The position numbers were made by a program, and so were the translations under genes. Below the pieces are notes generated by a model. It saw only the letters and a program-made list of their open reading frames with translations, was not told the DNA's origin and searched no databases. Of a DNA stretch of 64,000 bases, positions 1 through 11,210 are shown in pieces; position 1 is the first letter of the stretch, and every line of letters begins with the position of its first letter. This DNA is from Vespa crabro. Lineage: Eukaryota; Arthropoda; Insecta; Hymenoptera; Vespidae. The stretch covers positions 7,558,662 to 7,622,661 of the forward strand of contig NC_060957.1 in the NCBI RefSeq assembly GCF_910589235.1. Direction: 5' to 3'.

Positions 1-641
1 GTTCACATACGTCGTACATTTAATATTTAAATGTTAGCGAAATAATTTAATTTATTATTCATTCCCACCCGAATTTATGATTTATGTTTATCCAAAGATC
101 AACTTTTATGTATTTTATATTGATTACATAGATAATCTTACGATCTTTGTAATGTTATTAAAAATTTCCGGTTGTTTAAATATTAATTTTATTATACTGT
201 CCATTAATGATTATTTAAATAATTACAAAATTGTGAAAATTATAAAGTATTGAAGTTTGGTCGTATGGAAAAAGTAATTTTTGATGTTTAAACGTCAATA
301 TACAAAAAAAGAACAGACGCTATAACTAGTAAAATCATCTGATAGTTTGTTTTTGTTGATATTAAATGAAGGACACGTTTTCCAGTTCAAAAATTTACGT
401 TTAGTAAGATAATAAATTACAATTATTTTCTATTTAATATGATTTTTTTTAAAGAAAATAAAGCTTTTTCAAAAGTTCCAAAAAGCCATGTCCACGCTTA
501 AACCTTTATCTTTAAAATGAGATTTTGTTCATCAAAATCGTTTAAGAATTATGCCTGTACTGATTGTGATGTAAACTATTATAAAACCAAGAACGATGAA
601 AAACTTATAGAATTCTGATATCTATGAAAATAATCAGGAAC

Positions 642-792
642 ATATTAATAATAATAATAAAAATAACAATAGTAATAGTATTCTTATTAGTAGTAAGTAG
701 TACTAGTAAATAATAGTAATAACTAGTAGTAATAAGTAGTAATAATAACTAGTAGTAGTAAGTAGTAATAATAACTAATAGTAGTAAGTAAC
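642..792. repeat. TAA/TAG-type imperfect trinucleotide repeat
   Basis: A run of mixed AAT, TAG and TAGTAAG units, with a longer unit (TAGTAGTAAGTAGTAATAAT-like) recurring about three times. It is an ordinary degenerate microsatellite. The flanks (1-640 and 793-955) are AT-rich DNA in which I see no gene. Confidence 0.85.
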
Positions 793-959
793 AATATAAT
801 AATTGCCTTAACAAAATTAGTCAAAAATATTAATAATTGCTGACCGTAGAATTTCCGTGATTTGGTTTATAAAACTGTAAATATTTTGTAATCCAAATTA
901 TTATTGTGATTTGTGATTATAAAATTGTAAATATTGTATTCAATCTCTAAGTCGCTGAG

Positions 960-1490
960 ACATATTCACTTTCGTTCAATTGAATAGGCCTGGTATGAGG
1001 AATGGTGTAGTTCCAATTTATCGAAATTTAAATAACAGGAGAATCATTGTCATCGATCATATGGATTCAAATTTATACCAGAACACTGTTTGGCAGTGAA
1101 TTGTATAGCAACCGGAGAAATATGTGTAGCTCGTTATTTGTTGCAAATTTGACAAACCATTCTCATCATGGTAATATATATTATATCGAATAAACCAATT
1201 TCATGAATTTTATTCATGATTGCTTATCCATCCTACAGAAGGTGTTGCTCTGTTTGATCAAAAATTATAATAAAATACCTATGATTCTAACTGAAGATTT
1301 CAACATTAATTTTACATCAATTGAAGCGCGAGCCCTAATTGAATTTCTAAATTCGAAATTCAACTTATATATGAATAATAATCCAACAGTGTCAATTAAA
1401 AAATCTAGGATTGCGATCAACGCGGTATTCATAAGATATTTGAATAATCTACAATTTATATATCATATTTTAATTATCATAAGTTAATAA
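960..1490 (+). mobile_element. Decayed endonuclease (EEP-type) domain fragment of a mobile element
   Basis: Conceptual reading in shifting plus frames gives pieces typical of the endonuclease/exonuclease/phosphatase-like module found beside PIF1-type helicases in arthropod Helitron-like elements: a GMRNG..YRN..NNRR piece, then AVNCIATGEICVA, IYI.SNKPIS, and finally an open stretch at 1203-1487 with IPMILTEDFNINF, ALIEFLNSKFNLYMNNNPTVS and AVFIRYLNNLQ. The DFN motif is the usual catalytic-loop landmark of this fold. Several stops and frame changes interrupt it, so it is not functional. The assignment rests on remembered family character. A LINE endonuclease remnant is the main alternative. Confidence 0.55.
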
Positions 1491-2639
1491 TCTTTGTGTT
1501 GAATTATAAGAGAATGGACACGTTCAAAAAATAATAATATGTGTAAAGAAATATTGAATTAAGAAATATAAAACTAATATAAAAATAGTATATATAAATA
1601 AAACATCGTTACATTAAATTGAGCTATTTTTATGAAAAATTGAATATAGAATTAAACTGATTTTACGAATTTTAAAAACGTGGTGACCACATATCCATTT
1701 TTTTCAAGCAAAATGTCAGAAACAACATCTGCGTTAATAGTGAGTCCGGATATAATCCATGACCGATTTTGATGAACAAGTTTTTATTTTCAAAGTGAAG
1801 ATTTAATCGAGGATATGACTTTGTTAAATTATTTTTTAAAATAATATTTTTATACATAAACTATTTTCGAAAGACATCGGAGTAATTTTTTTCAAAAAAG
1901 ATAAAACTTTTTCAAGTCGTCTAATAAAATTAAACTGTAACGTTTTACCGATTGTGAATAGTCATATTAATAACGTTGTAGACTTTATAAGGGATTAATC
2001 AGGTATGTATTGACCATTTCTTTTTTACGAATTGTCAGTAATGTTAACAAAGACAGCGAAATAAAATGCTAAGATAAATTTGATAAATTTTCTTCTTTCA
2101 TTTTTATCGATAATCGTAAAGATCCATCGTGATTAGACTACCAATATTTGACATATCATTAAGTAAACGAGAAATTGAAGTTGTTCAATAAAATAAAGAA
2201 TCAAATGATCGTTATATTATATTAGTATCTATCATTTCTAAAAGTAAAAAAAAAAAAACGAAAAAATATTTGAAGCTTATTTTCCTGCTCAAACATTATA
2301 AAAAGTACATATAATTGGTTTTTCAAAATGAAAACGTTGTATCAGAGTATACTATATTTATTTTTCGTGTGTTAATAATCAAAAGTTATCCATCACTTCT
2401 TTTTTAATTGATTTGTTATATTATACCAAAAATAATCATTAATTATTATAATAGTATAATAATTTAAAATTCGATTAAAATCGATCGATTGTTAATAGAG
2501 TTTATTTGTCTTTTAAATGGTCGAGAATTACTATATCAACAAATATTATGATAAAATTATATTATGGTAAAACTATATCAACGTAACATCTAATCGATGT
2601 TATTAATATATAATTACATTTCCGTTTTAATTTCCATTG
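1491..2639. other. AT-rich intergenic DNA, no gene seen
   Basis: The stretch is very AT-rich with short A/T homopolymers. The only open frame, about 61 codons on the minus strand at 1672-1857, has no recognisable motif and a composition expected by chance. Confidence 0.6.
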
Positions 2640-3240
2640 AGAGTGAAAGTCGTCGATCTGAAAGATATTCCTATTACAAAATCATTTAAAAATGTCACCT
2701 TGATGGTCAGTGAGGATTCGGTATATTCGGCATGGAGTCGATACATTGTCTAAGAACTCGGTTCGTCACTATGGATTAAATTTTTACATGGAAGCTTATA
2801 CAGCCTTTCTTGTATTGTACGTCTTCTTTCTTACGAGTGGGATAGGGAGAATATCCGTGAGGTAATTGGTGTGCTAGACGTGGGTTTTCGCGAGTGTAAT
2901 TATGTCCCACTTTAAATCTTCTGGACTTCATTTTACTGCATGAAATTCGAAAAGCACGAATGGTCGTACTTCATAATGTGGTGATTGAAGCTTCCGTTGT
3001 TATGACGGTTCTGCCATCCGTAAGCGAGGACTTATTATCCTCCAGTTGGTATTGGAACATGAATTCTCGATAAATGGCAAATCATCCCAGTATCGCGTAT
3101 TTTAAAATAGATTCATCGTTAATTCGCGAATCTTCAGATACAACTTCCACGTAGACGAGACCTGGGTCGATATTATTACTGGATGAATGACTGCATATTT
3201 CAGTACCATTTCAAAATCTTTTCCATCAAATTCTGACTAA
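2640..3240. other. Unassigned block of higher GC with short open frames
   Basis: The block is clearly richer in G+C than its flanks. On the minus strand an open frame of about 51 codons starts near 2937 (MKSRRFKVGHNYTRENPRLA...) and ends at a stop near 2785. Neighbouring frames carry plausible peptide pieces broken by stops. On the plus strand a short frame near 2790 starts with a hydrophobic stretch (MEAYTAFLVLYVFF). I do not recognise either. It could be a decayed gene, a small lineage-specific gene, or a regulatory island. Confidence 0.3.
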
Positions 3241-3291
3241 ATATTAAAGTACTAATGATACTTTACATTGCTAATAATAATACAAACATAC

Positions 3292-3295
<4 letters not shown>

Positions 3296-3339
<44 letters not shown>

Positions 3340-3365
3340 GTATATGTATATATATACATATATAT
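3296..3365. repeat. (TA)n microsatellite
   Basis: About 36 bp of uninterrupted TA followed by TATG-interrupted TA units. The DNA between it and the GEN stop codon at 3577 (3366-3576) is AT-rich 3' flank. A possible minus-strand ATTAAA polyadenylation hexamer lies at 3462-3467. Confidence 0.9.
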
Positions 3366-3576
3366 GAATGAATGAAAATTGTTTTAAGAAAGGAAATAAA
3401 ATAGATTGTGATATGAATAAAGATTATTATTTTGCACAAAAGTCTGTAAAAATGAACGATTTTTAATTAAATATATATGTATATATACAATATTATAATA
3501 TTTGCCGTATAAAAATTCTTTTAGATTTTTTAACATTTAACATAAAAAATATATCTAAGTACAATACATACAAAAG

Positions 3577-6251
3577 TTATATATTTTCTATATCTGTTTC
3601 ATTCATAAGAGCATCAAAGTCGAAACTACATCTTGCTATACTAAATCTTTTACTTTTTCTAGTCGTATCCTTTTTACATCTCCTTTGTATTCTTTCATAT
3701 ATTGGTACATAAGATTCTATATCATCAAATTCATCAGGAATATCGTTCATTGTACATTTTGTGATTGATACATCATGATCACATTTGATAGAGTCATATT
3801 TTGCACTTCCCATATCTTCAACAAGATTTTGATTACTCGTTGAAACGATTACGTTATCTGAATCATTTTTAATTATGTTAGAAATTTCATTATCTCTATA
3901 TTCGTCTTGAAAATTATATCTATTGCATAAACTATCTATTATCCCTGTCATATTTAGATCGGCATCCTCAGTTTCGCTCGTAAAATCTTCAGGAGAAAGC
4001 TCAAGAAACATTCTGTCTAATGTATTATCCAATTTTATATTAACTTTTTCTAATTCTAATACTCTTCTCATTTGAGGCGGATGTTTAACACCATCCTTTG
4101 AATATTTTACGAAATTGTGATCAATATTCTTGTTAACGTTATTCTCGATAGAATCACATCCTTGTTTAGATCTTTTTGGCGTTATACTCATTCTTTCAAA
4201 TGATTCTTCTAATGATAATGGTCGATTTTGCAAGATAAACTCATCGATCTTTCTATTTTTTTTATCTTCGACAAGTTTTTTCTTAGTTTTTCTTTGAGAC
4301 TTTTTCGCGTTACCTTCTTCGATGGTATTAATATTTTTATCTTTAATTAACTTTCGTTGCCGTTTATTAGCAGTTCTTTTTGGTGGTTTTTTTTTATTCT
4401 TTTCCGTTTCAAAAGATTCAACTAAGTCTGGATAACATTTCAAGACGATGTCTTGTGGCTCGATAGTTACAAGTTCATTATTTGTAATATCGTCACTGTT
4501 ATTTTCTTTATCTGATATATCATAGTACATTTTCAATTTCTCCCTTATACCAGTGGTATCTGTCCATATAATTTCATAACTGGCGATAGATTTTATATTC
4601 CGTACTTTCTTTATTTTTTCAGGTATAAATAAATTATTTATCGACAAATACATATCAGAAGAAATATTTGGTAGATAACGTAGCTGCCATCTTGTTACTA
4701 AAGGAAAAATTTTGTCAAACGCATATTGTGGATCCCAAGTTAAATATTTATCAACAAAATCCTGAAATAATTATTCCTTATATATTTATTTACATGTTAG
4801 ATCTAATGATGTCATTTTTGTAAAAATGATATTATAACTTACAATATATTTATCTATTTGTGGCTGTTTCCATTCTAAATCTAATTTGGAGGGTACAGAA
4901 TGTTTTCGAATAAGAAATTCATCTAAGAGTTCTTGATCTGGAAAATCCTCTTTAAGACGAGTCTTTTTTATAATTTGTATCTCATTTAATATAAGTGCTC
5001 TTTTCTCTCTGTTAAGTATAATAATGATTTATTTATATTACAGATGAATTCTAATTAAAAGAATACAAAATAAAAGTCTTACTTATATGTATCTTTGCAT
5101 TTAATAACAGTACCGCATTCTATGCAACCTGATTTTGTATGTTTGTGTAACTTTCCTGAGTGACCACATGATGTACATAAATTAGGATTTAATAAATCTG
5201 CCTCCATTTTTTCAAAATTCGTATCAGTACGCCAACTTTTTATTCTAAAAAATATTATGTTCTTTGCCAAATGTTAATGTATCAACTGTAATTTGAAAAT
5301 ATAATCTTTACCTTTCTAAAACACAAGAATCGTTGACAGTTTTAAAATATTTCAAAGCTGCCTCTTTTCCTACACCATTTACACCTTCATTATAATCACA
5401 CCCGCATAATAAAGCAAGTGCTATCATTTTATTTCTTCCTAAATTTAATGTATTTTCTATTTTTTCTATACTATACTCATCAACAGCACCACCAGTACCA
5501 GATCTATTTCCTTGAGCGCTCATACAAAAATTTCGGTATACAACTTTTGCACCATATAAAAAACAATCACTATCCTGACTTATACAACCATCGACAAGCT
5601 AAAAGAATATAATGAATAATCTAATCTATAGAAATAAATTGGTTAAGAATTACTTACACCATCCTCATTTAAATAAGCACACATAGCTTCAGCTTCACCT
5701 TCACTTTGTACACATGCTATACCCATATATCTAAGTAGCTCTTTACATTCATTAAGAATTCTATTAAAATTAGTTCTTCCCCCTGTCCTAGAAATCTTTC
5801 TTTCCTGAAATCCAGCTCGAACATTATTTCTTTTTTCAATAGTTTTGTGTTTCAATGTTGGTGCTTTCCCTTCTAATACAAATACTGGTATTATTCCTTG
5901 TGTAAGAAGAAATGCTGTACGAAAATATAGATTCCTATAACAATGCAAATTAACGTACTTAAGGAAATCCATTGTAATAAATTTAATTTTATACATTAAT
6001 TATATAAATAAAATTTCAATAGAATACATTAAAAAATAATATAATATTCTTATTATTTATACATGTAACATTATCAAGTAATATTATGCATACCTAAGAT
6101 ACATTTTTGGTTGAATGTTATTATCAGTGATGCTTTGACTATCTACTATCCAACAACTCAAGTCAATTGCTATAACTTTTCCTTGAAGTTCAAACAACGG
6201 TTTTCTCTCGCATAAAGGCGATAAAATATTCCAAAGATCTTTTACACCCAT
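3577..6251 (-). CDS. Gen: Flap-endonuclease-family Holliday junction resolvase GEN (six exons, complete)
   Basis: Exons (minus): 6251-6094, 5934-5658, 5598-5312, 5244-5083, 5008-4843, 4761-3577; all GT-AG, phases consistent, 744 residues. XPG N-domain: MGVKDLWNILSP, with D30 in IAIDLSCW. XPG I-domain: SEGEAEAMCAYL (E133/E135) and DGCISQDSDCFLYGA (D154/D156). D213 in CGCDYN follows, then the helix-hairpin-helix (GVNGVGKEAA). These acidic residues match the metal-binding set of the RAD2/XPG family, here the GEN subfamily that symmetrically cuts Holliday junctions and flaps in the nucleus. Residues 264-290 form a CxxC...CxxC zinc-ribbon-like loop (CTSCGHSGKLHKHTKSGCIEC). A chromodomain-like stretch (SIASYEIIWTD) follows, then a Lys/Arg-rich tail with NLS-like clusters (KKPPKRTANKRQRK). 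The start is the only ATG giving the canonical MGVKDLW. Function is known for the family; activity here is inferred from intact catalytic residues. Confidence 0.95.
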
Positions 6252-6806
6252 TGTTAACAATTCAGTTCAAAATTCATAAACACTTACGAAACGTACGCAG
6301 AGTTCCGTATAAACAATGAGATGACGCACCTAGCGGTAGTATCTCGAATTAAAATTAAAATTTTTACAATTCGAAATTATTATTAATTATATGTTTTACG
6401 TCATAACGTGTTATTACATAACTTATATTTAGACGAGAAATTTAATTTATACAAGCATGATTCGCAAAAAAAGAAAAAAAAAGAGAAATTAATTAAAAAT
6501 TTTGACGTAAAAATTTCGTTAATATCGATGGAGTACGATACGATCGTAAAGAGTACATAGATTTTCCGCTTTTGTGACAGAGGTTCTCAAAGTCAAGTTT
6601 TATTAGTTCACTTTCCCCCCTCCATAAAGAATCTTAACATTTATGCTCGCTCGTGACGTGAACATGTGTTTGCGTAGTGTGAATGTGCTCTCGTAATCTT
6701 ACTGTAATCTTTGAGTAGGAGACGTGTTTATAACATTTAATAAAGCATTGTAATGGAAGATTGGTTAATAGTTTGTGTAATGCATCTTTAATAATAAAAA
6801 TATAAT
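6252..6806. promoter_or_regulatory. Shared divergent promoter region of Gen and the SEC23IP-like gene
   Basis: The region separates two divergent start codons by 555 bp. No TATA box sits at a convincing distance on either side. A CRE-half-like CGTGACGTGAA occurs near 6653 and a GATGACGCACCTAGCGG block near 6320. Both transcripts must start here unless one has a distant upstream exon. Bidirectional control is an inference from geometry. Confidence 0.5.
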
Positions 6807-9800
6807 ATGAGTGGAACGTCGCGCAAAGTGAAAAATCCATTGCTCTCAGCAGCTGGTATGGGATCACCTTTTGAATATTATTCGGAAAATGCTCTACTTG
6901 TACCAGTTACACCTGCAACACCTGCAGTACTTAGAGACGGTGAGTTTATACATAAATGATATAAACCTGGGTGGGGCTTGATTTTAAAAATTAAATATTG
7001 TTTTGGTGAACGTTCTTTCTATATGTATGAGAATATAGAAATAAAACTACATATAGATTTAATCTTAATAATAACATTTTTTATACGAGTCTTAGATCCT
7101 ATACTTCCATTTCTTTTCCTTTACTTTGTCGTCACATATGCGGAACATTTATACAACATGGAATCCACGTTACACGGTCGGTATGGTAGAGACCTAACGT
7201 GATTTTCTTCACTGTTCACATTTAGGGAATGAGAGCAGTGTAATTATAAGTGAAGTAAGAATTTAAAGAATCTAGTACATTTTTATGTAAGATTTTCAGT
7301 TGTTTTTATAGAAAATTATGTGAATCATTAATCCATAAGACTTTGACGTGTACACATTCAAAATGGTATGTTCATACATAAGAGAAAAATTATTTAATAT
7401 GATTATTACAATTCTCTCATTTGCATTAATTTAATTATTATATATATAATTTAATATTTGTTAAATGATGATCATACAATGTATTGTCAAAATTTGTCAT
7501 TGTTTCTTTTTTATTAATTTGTTAATCGCAGAATGATATATATATTTTTTTATTTCGCGGTCTTACTATATTTCTTTGTTAGAATAAATTCTGATTCTGA
7601 TTCTTCTTTTTTTTGGCAAAATTACTTTTTTTTAATTATTTAATTTTAGACATTGGTTGAAAATTTTATTATTCAAAAAAAAAAAAATAAAAGTACTGTT
7701 TAAAAAAGAGTTTCATATGAATTAATGTTAATCATTTTTGAAAATTAATTAGACAAAGTGATATAATTATAAAGGTCTACTTAATTAATCGGTCTCGAAT
7801 TTTTTCGCTTGACAAAAAACAATTTTGATTCTAGTGTTTGTCTATAAATAATTAGAAATTAGTATTATATAATGTAGAATTACGCAAGCTTCAATTAACA
7901 GTAAGAAATCAGAAGCTAGTTCTTTCTGCTCGCGCGGGTGCTCGTGAACCGTATCTTTGTGTGTAAGGCAAATCGTGACTCTTTCTTTTACGTACACAAA
8001 AAACTATAATTAGAATAATTAAAATTATTAATACTAGAATTAATATTGCACCGACCGTAATAGCTGCTATTTCTCCTTCGGATAAATTATTCCAAGCTGA
8101 AAGAAAAAAAGTTAGTAGTAAAAACTGAAAATTAATAGAGAGAGAGAGAGAGAAAATGTCATGAGATCTTCAATTTTATTACTTGGAAAATTTGAAAAAA
8201 ATTCATTTTTCGTGAAACTATCGATAATAGTTATTGATTTTAAAATCGAGATTTACCTGTAACGTCTATGGTATATGTATTATAATTATTTTTTAAATCG
8301 GTTGCTGTAATCTTTGCCTGAGTTGAACAACAAGTAGCTGAATAATAAAATGTTACAGGATTTCGAGTGCCACTTATGAAATCCGTACGTGGATATATTT
8401 CGTTCGGAGATGATTTTACGTTTTTGAGACCTAAACATTTGTAAGTTTTCAATTAAATATAGATAAATATAAATTAATCTTATTTCAATAAATCTTTGAT
8501 TAAATTTCTTACCGGATTCAGAATCTTGAATTCTAATGTCGACACTCCAACGAGATTTCGTACATTTTTCCTTACTCAATTTTCCCGCGCAATTATTGTT
8601 GAACATGTATTCGATCGCAGGCTTTGTATCGTCTACGATCTAAGAAAATATACTTGATAGTTCGATCGAATTACTTTTATCCTAATATAGTATAATTTTC
8701 ATTGTGACTTGATACATTAAATTTGATATCAAAGATCTTACGTTTGGAAAGTTGCCTTCAACGTAAAGATAGACTGATTTCTCCATTATTTCTGAACCTT
8801 GCACGTATAATGTTAGAGTATTGATAACATCTTGACTAGTTCCTCTTGGTACTTCGACATCGACGAACACATTAATCGTACGACCAGCAAAAATCCATGT
8901 GCTAGCATAAAGTATTATATATTAATAACATTTAGTATTTATGATTAGACAATCGTAGGAAACAAAATTAAAAGACTTACAAAATCGGTTGAATGTTAAA
9001 AACTATCAGAGGTAAGCTTCGAACTTTGAAATCACATCTGATCGTTTGATAATGATTATTCGTTACATCGAAAACTATTCTATGAATCGTTCCTGGTCTC
9101 ACAAAAAGATTACTATTTTCATTCAATTTTACGATTATCCTTCTCTTTTCTTCTTTTTCGTCATCACCTAATCGTGCAAATTCATTTAAATGTTCCTGTT
9201 TGTTAACATTTTTCATCACATTCGAGACATTGACATTCGCCTGTTGCACGCCGTCATTCTCAAAAATGATCTTATTCGATCGATCATTGAACGATTTCAA
9301 TTGAATCTTCTCATTTTCCTAAACGAAATATGATTTTCTTTTGTATAGAGAACATTTACGAGATCAAATATTATAAATAATATAATAGTCATATATATCA
9401 TTGCCGTACTTCAATTTGTATCGATGATAACGCATCATGTAAATTTTCCACATCCTTTTCAATCTCGTTTCGTTTACTTCTAGTCTCTGAAAATTCTGAC
9501 GATTCATCGTTCAAAATAATTAATCGACTAGCCTATAATAAAATGTCAATAATTTTATTCTTCAAGTATTCTTTAATTTTTTTACGTTTAATTATTTTTG
9601 TTTTTTTTTTTTTTTCTTCATACCTCTGAAGGTTCATCGAAGACTTCGACGTTATCGAATCTACTTTGAGTTTCTTCGTAACTCGTATTCGAGACGATAC
9701 GATATTCCGAATCTGTTGATGAAATTGAAATGAAGTTGATAAAAGAAAAAGAAGTATGAATCTCTTTTTCTGTTGACTAAAAATAATTAGAGAAGAAAAA

Positions 9801-10585
9801 AGCTAATAAATGAATAAAAAAGAAAAGAGAGAGAGAGAGAGAGAGAAAGAAACATCGTGCGTCAGGTCTGTGCGAGCTAGCAGCGGCCAAAGGGCAGCTC
9901 GCCGCATCATATTCGATTTCGTGTTGTTGCACAATATTCACCGTATCTCGCGAACTAGAAGCCAAAGCTTTGCCAGTTGTCAGTTGATTCTCGTTGCGTT
10001 ACAAGGAAATTTTTAGCGCGATCTACCACGTTAAAAATCTTTTATGTAAGTACACATGTATATACATTCGTTGTGCTTACGCATCTGTTTCGAGCTATCA
10101 ACTTCCGCAACATTTCGCTCGTAAATCGATTTATTGTGTGTCTCTTTATGTGTTTCCTCCGTGTAACAAGATAAACTTATCGAAGTTTAGTCAATATTGT
10201 CTTTTTTCTCGATATCCTTCATTTTTCTTTCTTTCTTTCTTTTTTTAATCTGCGATTAATCACAGTTTTCAATGCAATTATGTAAATTATTTAATAAGTA
10301 ATTAGATATAATAATAATTAAATAAAGTATAAACCAGAAACTTTTTAGATGATTTTAAAAATCAATTACTCTTTTTTTTTTGAAACTTCTTAGGCTACTT
10401 TTTTTTCGAATTGAGATAATACAATATTGATCAGATTTTTTTTTTCCATCAAGGTCATATCTATAAATTATATACGAAGGTATATGAGAACGTTATACGA
10501 AGTTAATAAGATTATTCGACTAACAACGAAACGTGGACGAATCACCGATCTCGCAACTATATCGATTATACTCCACTTATGTATG

Positions 10586-10639
<54 letters not shown>

Positions 10640-11161
10640 CCTTTCTACGTTTCTCTAGAGTATTAAATAAATATAATTTATTGCATATTTGTACCTGTAT
10701 CATTATGATGCCACATCAAACTTCTATCTTCGTCAAGCTTAAAATCCTTTTTATCAATCTTTCTTTTAATTTTTTTCACTAGAAAAGAATATTTCGAAGC
10801 TCCCTCCCCAGTGAGTTTCAAGAACCAACCACCCGGTGGAGCGTTAAGCGCCACGATTTCCATCTCGTCTGTGTCGTTCTTTCGTGCCAACAATAACGTT
10901 ATTGGCACAGTATTGTACCATTCGTTGCCTGTTATTTAAACCAGTAAAACGAATGAATGATCGACTTGAAGATTACGTTAGTGAATTCGTTCGAACTCGT
11001 TTTGATTTAAATTTCAATCGTTAGAATTTCGCTAAATTGTCCCTGAATTTTTTATATAAGTAAAAAAAATTATACTAGTTATGATCAATAGCACGGATAA
11101 GATCAAGTACAATTTTGTTCGTTTTGTTTATCGACGGGAATAATAGATAATGTGATGATAG

Positions 11162-11210
<49 letters not shown>

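Noticed and set aside
5418..5612. Plus-strand frame over Gen exon 3
   Set aside because: It is antisense to a confident coding exon with intact catalytic motifs.
10678..10908. A separate small minus-strand protein starting MPITLLLARK
   Set aside because: It is exon 6 of the nested membrane-protein gene. An acceptor at 10929 and donor at 10694 join it in phase to its neighbours.
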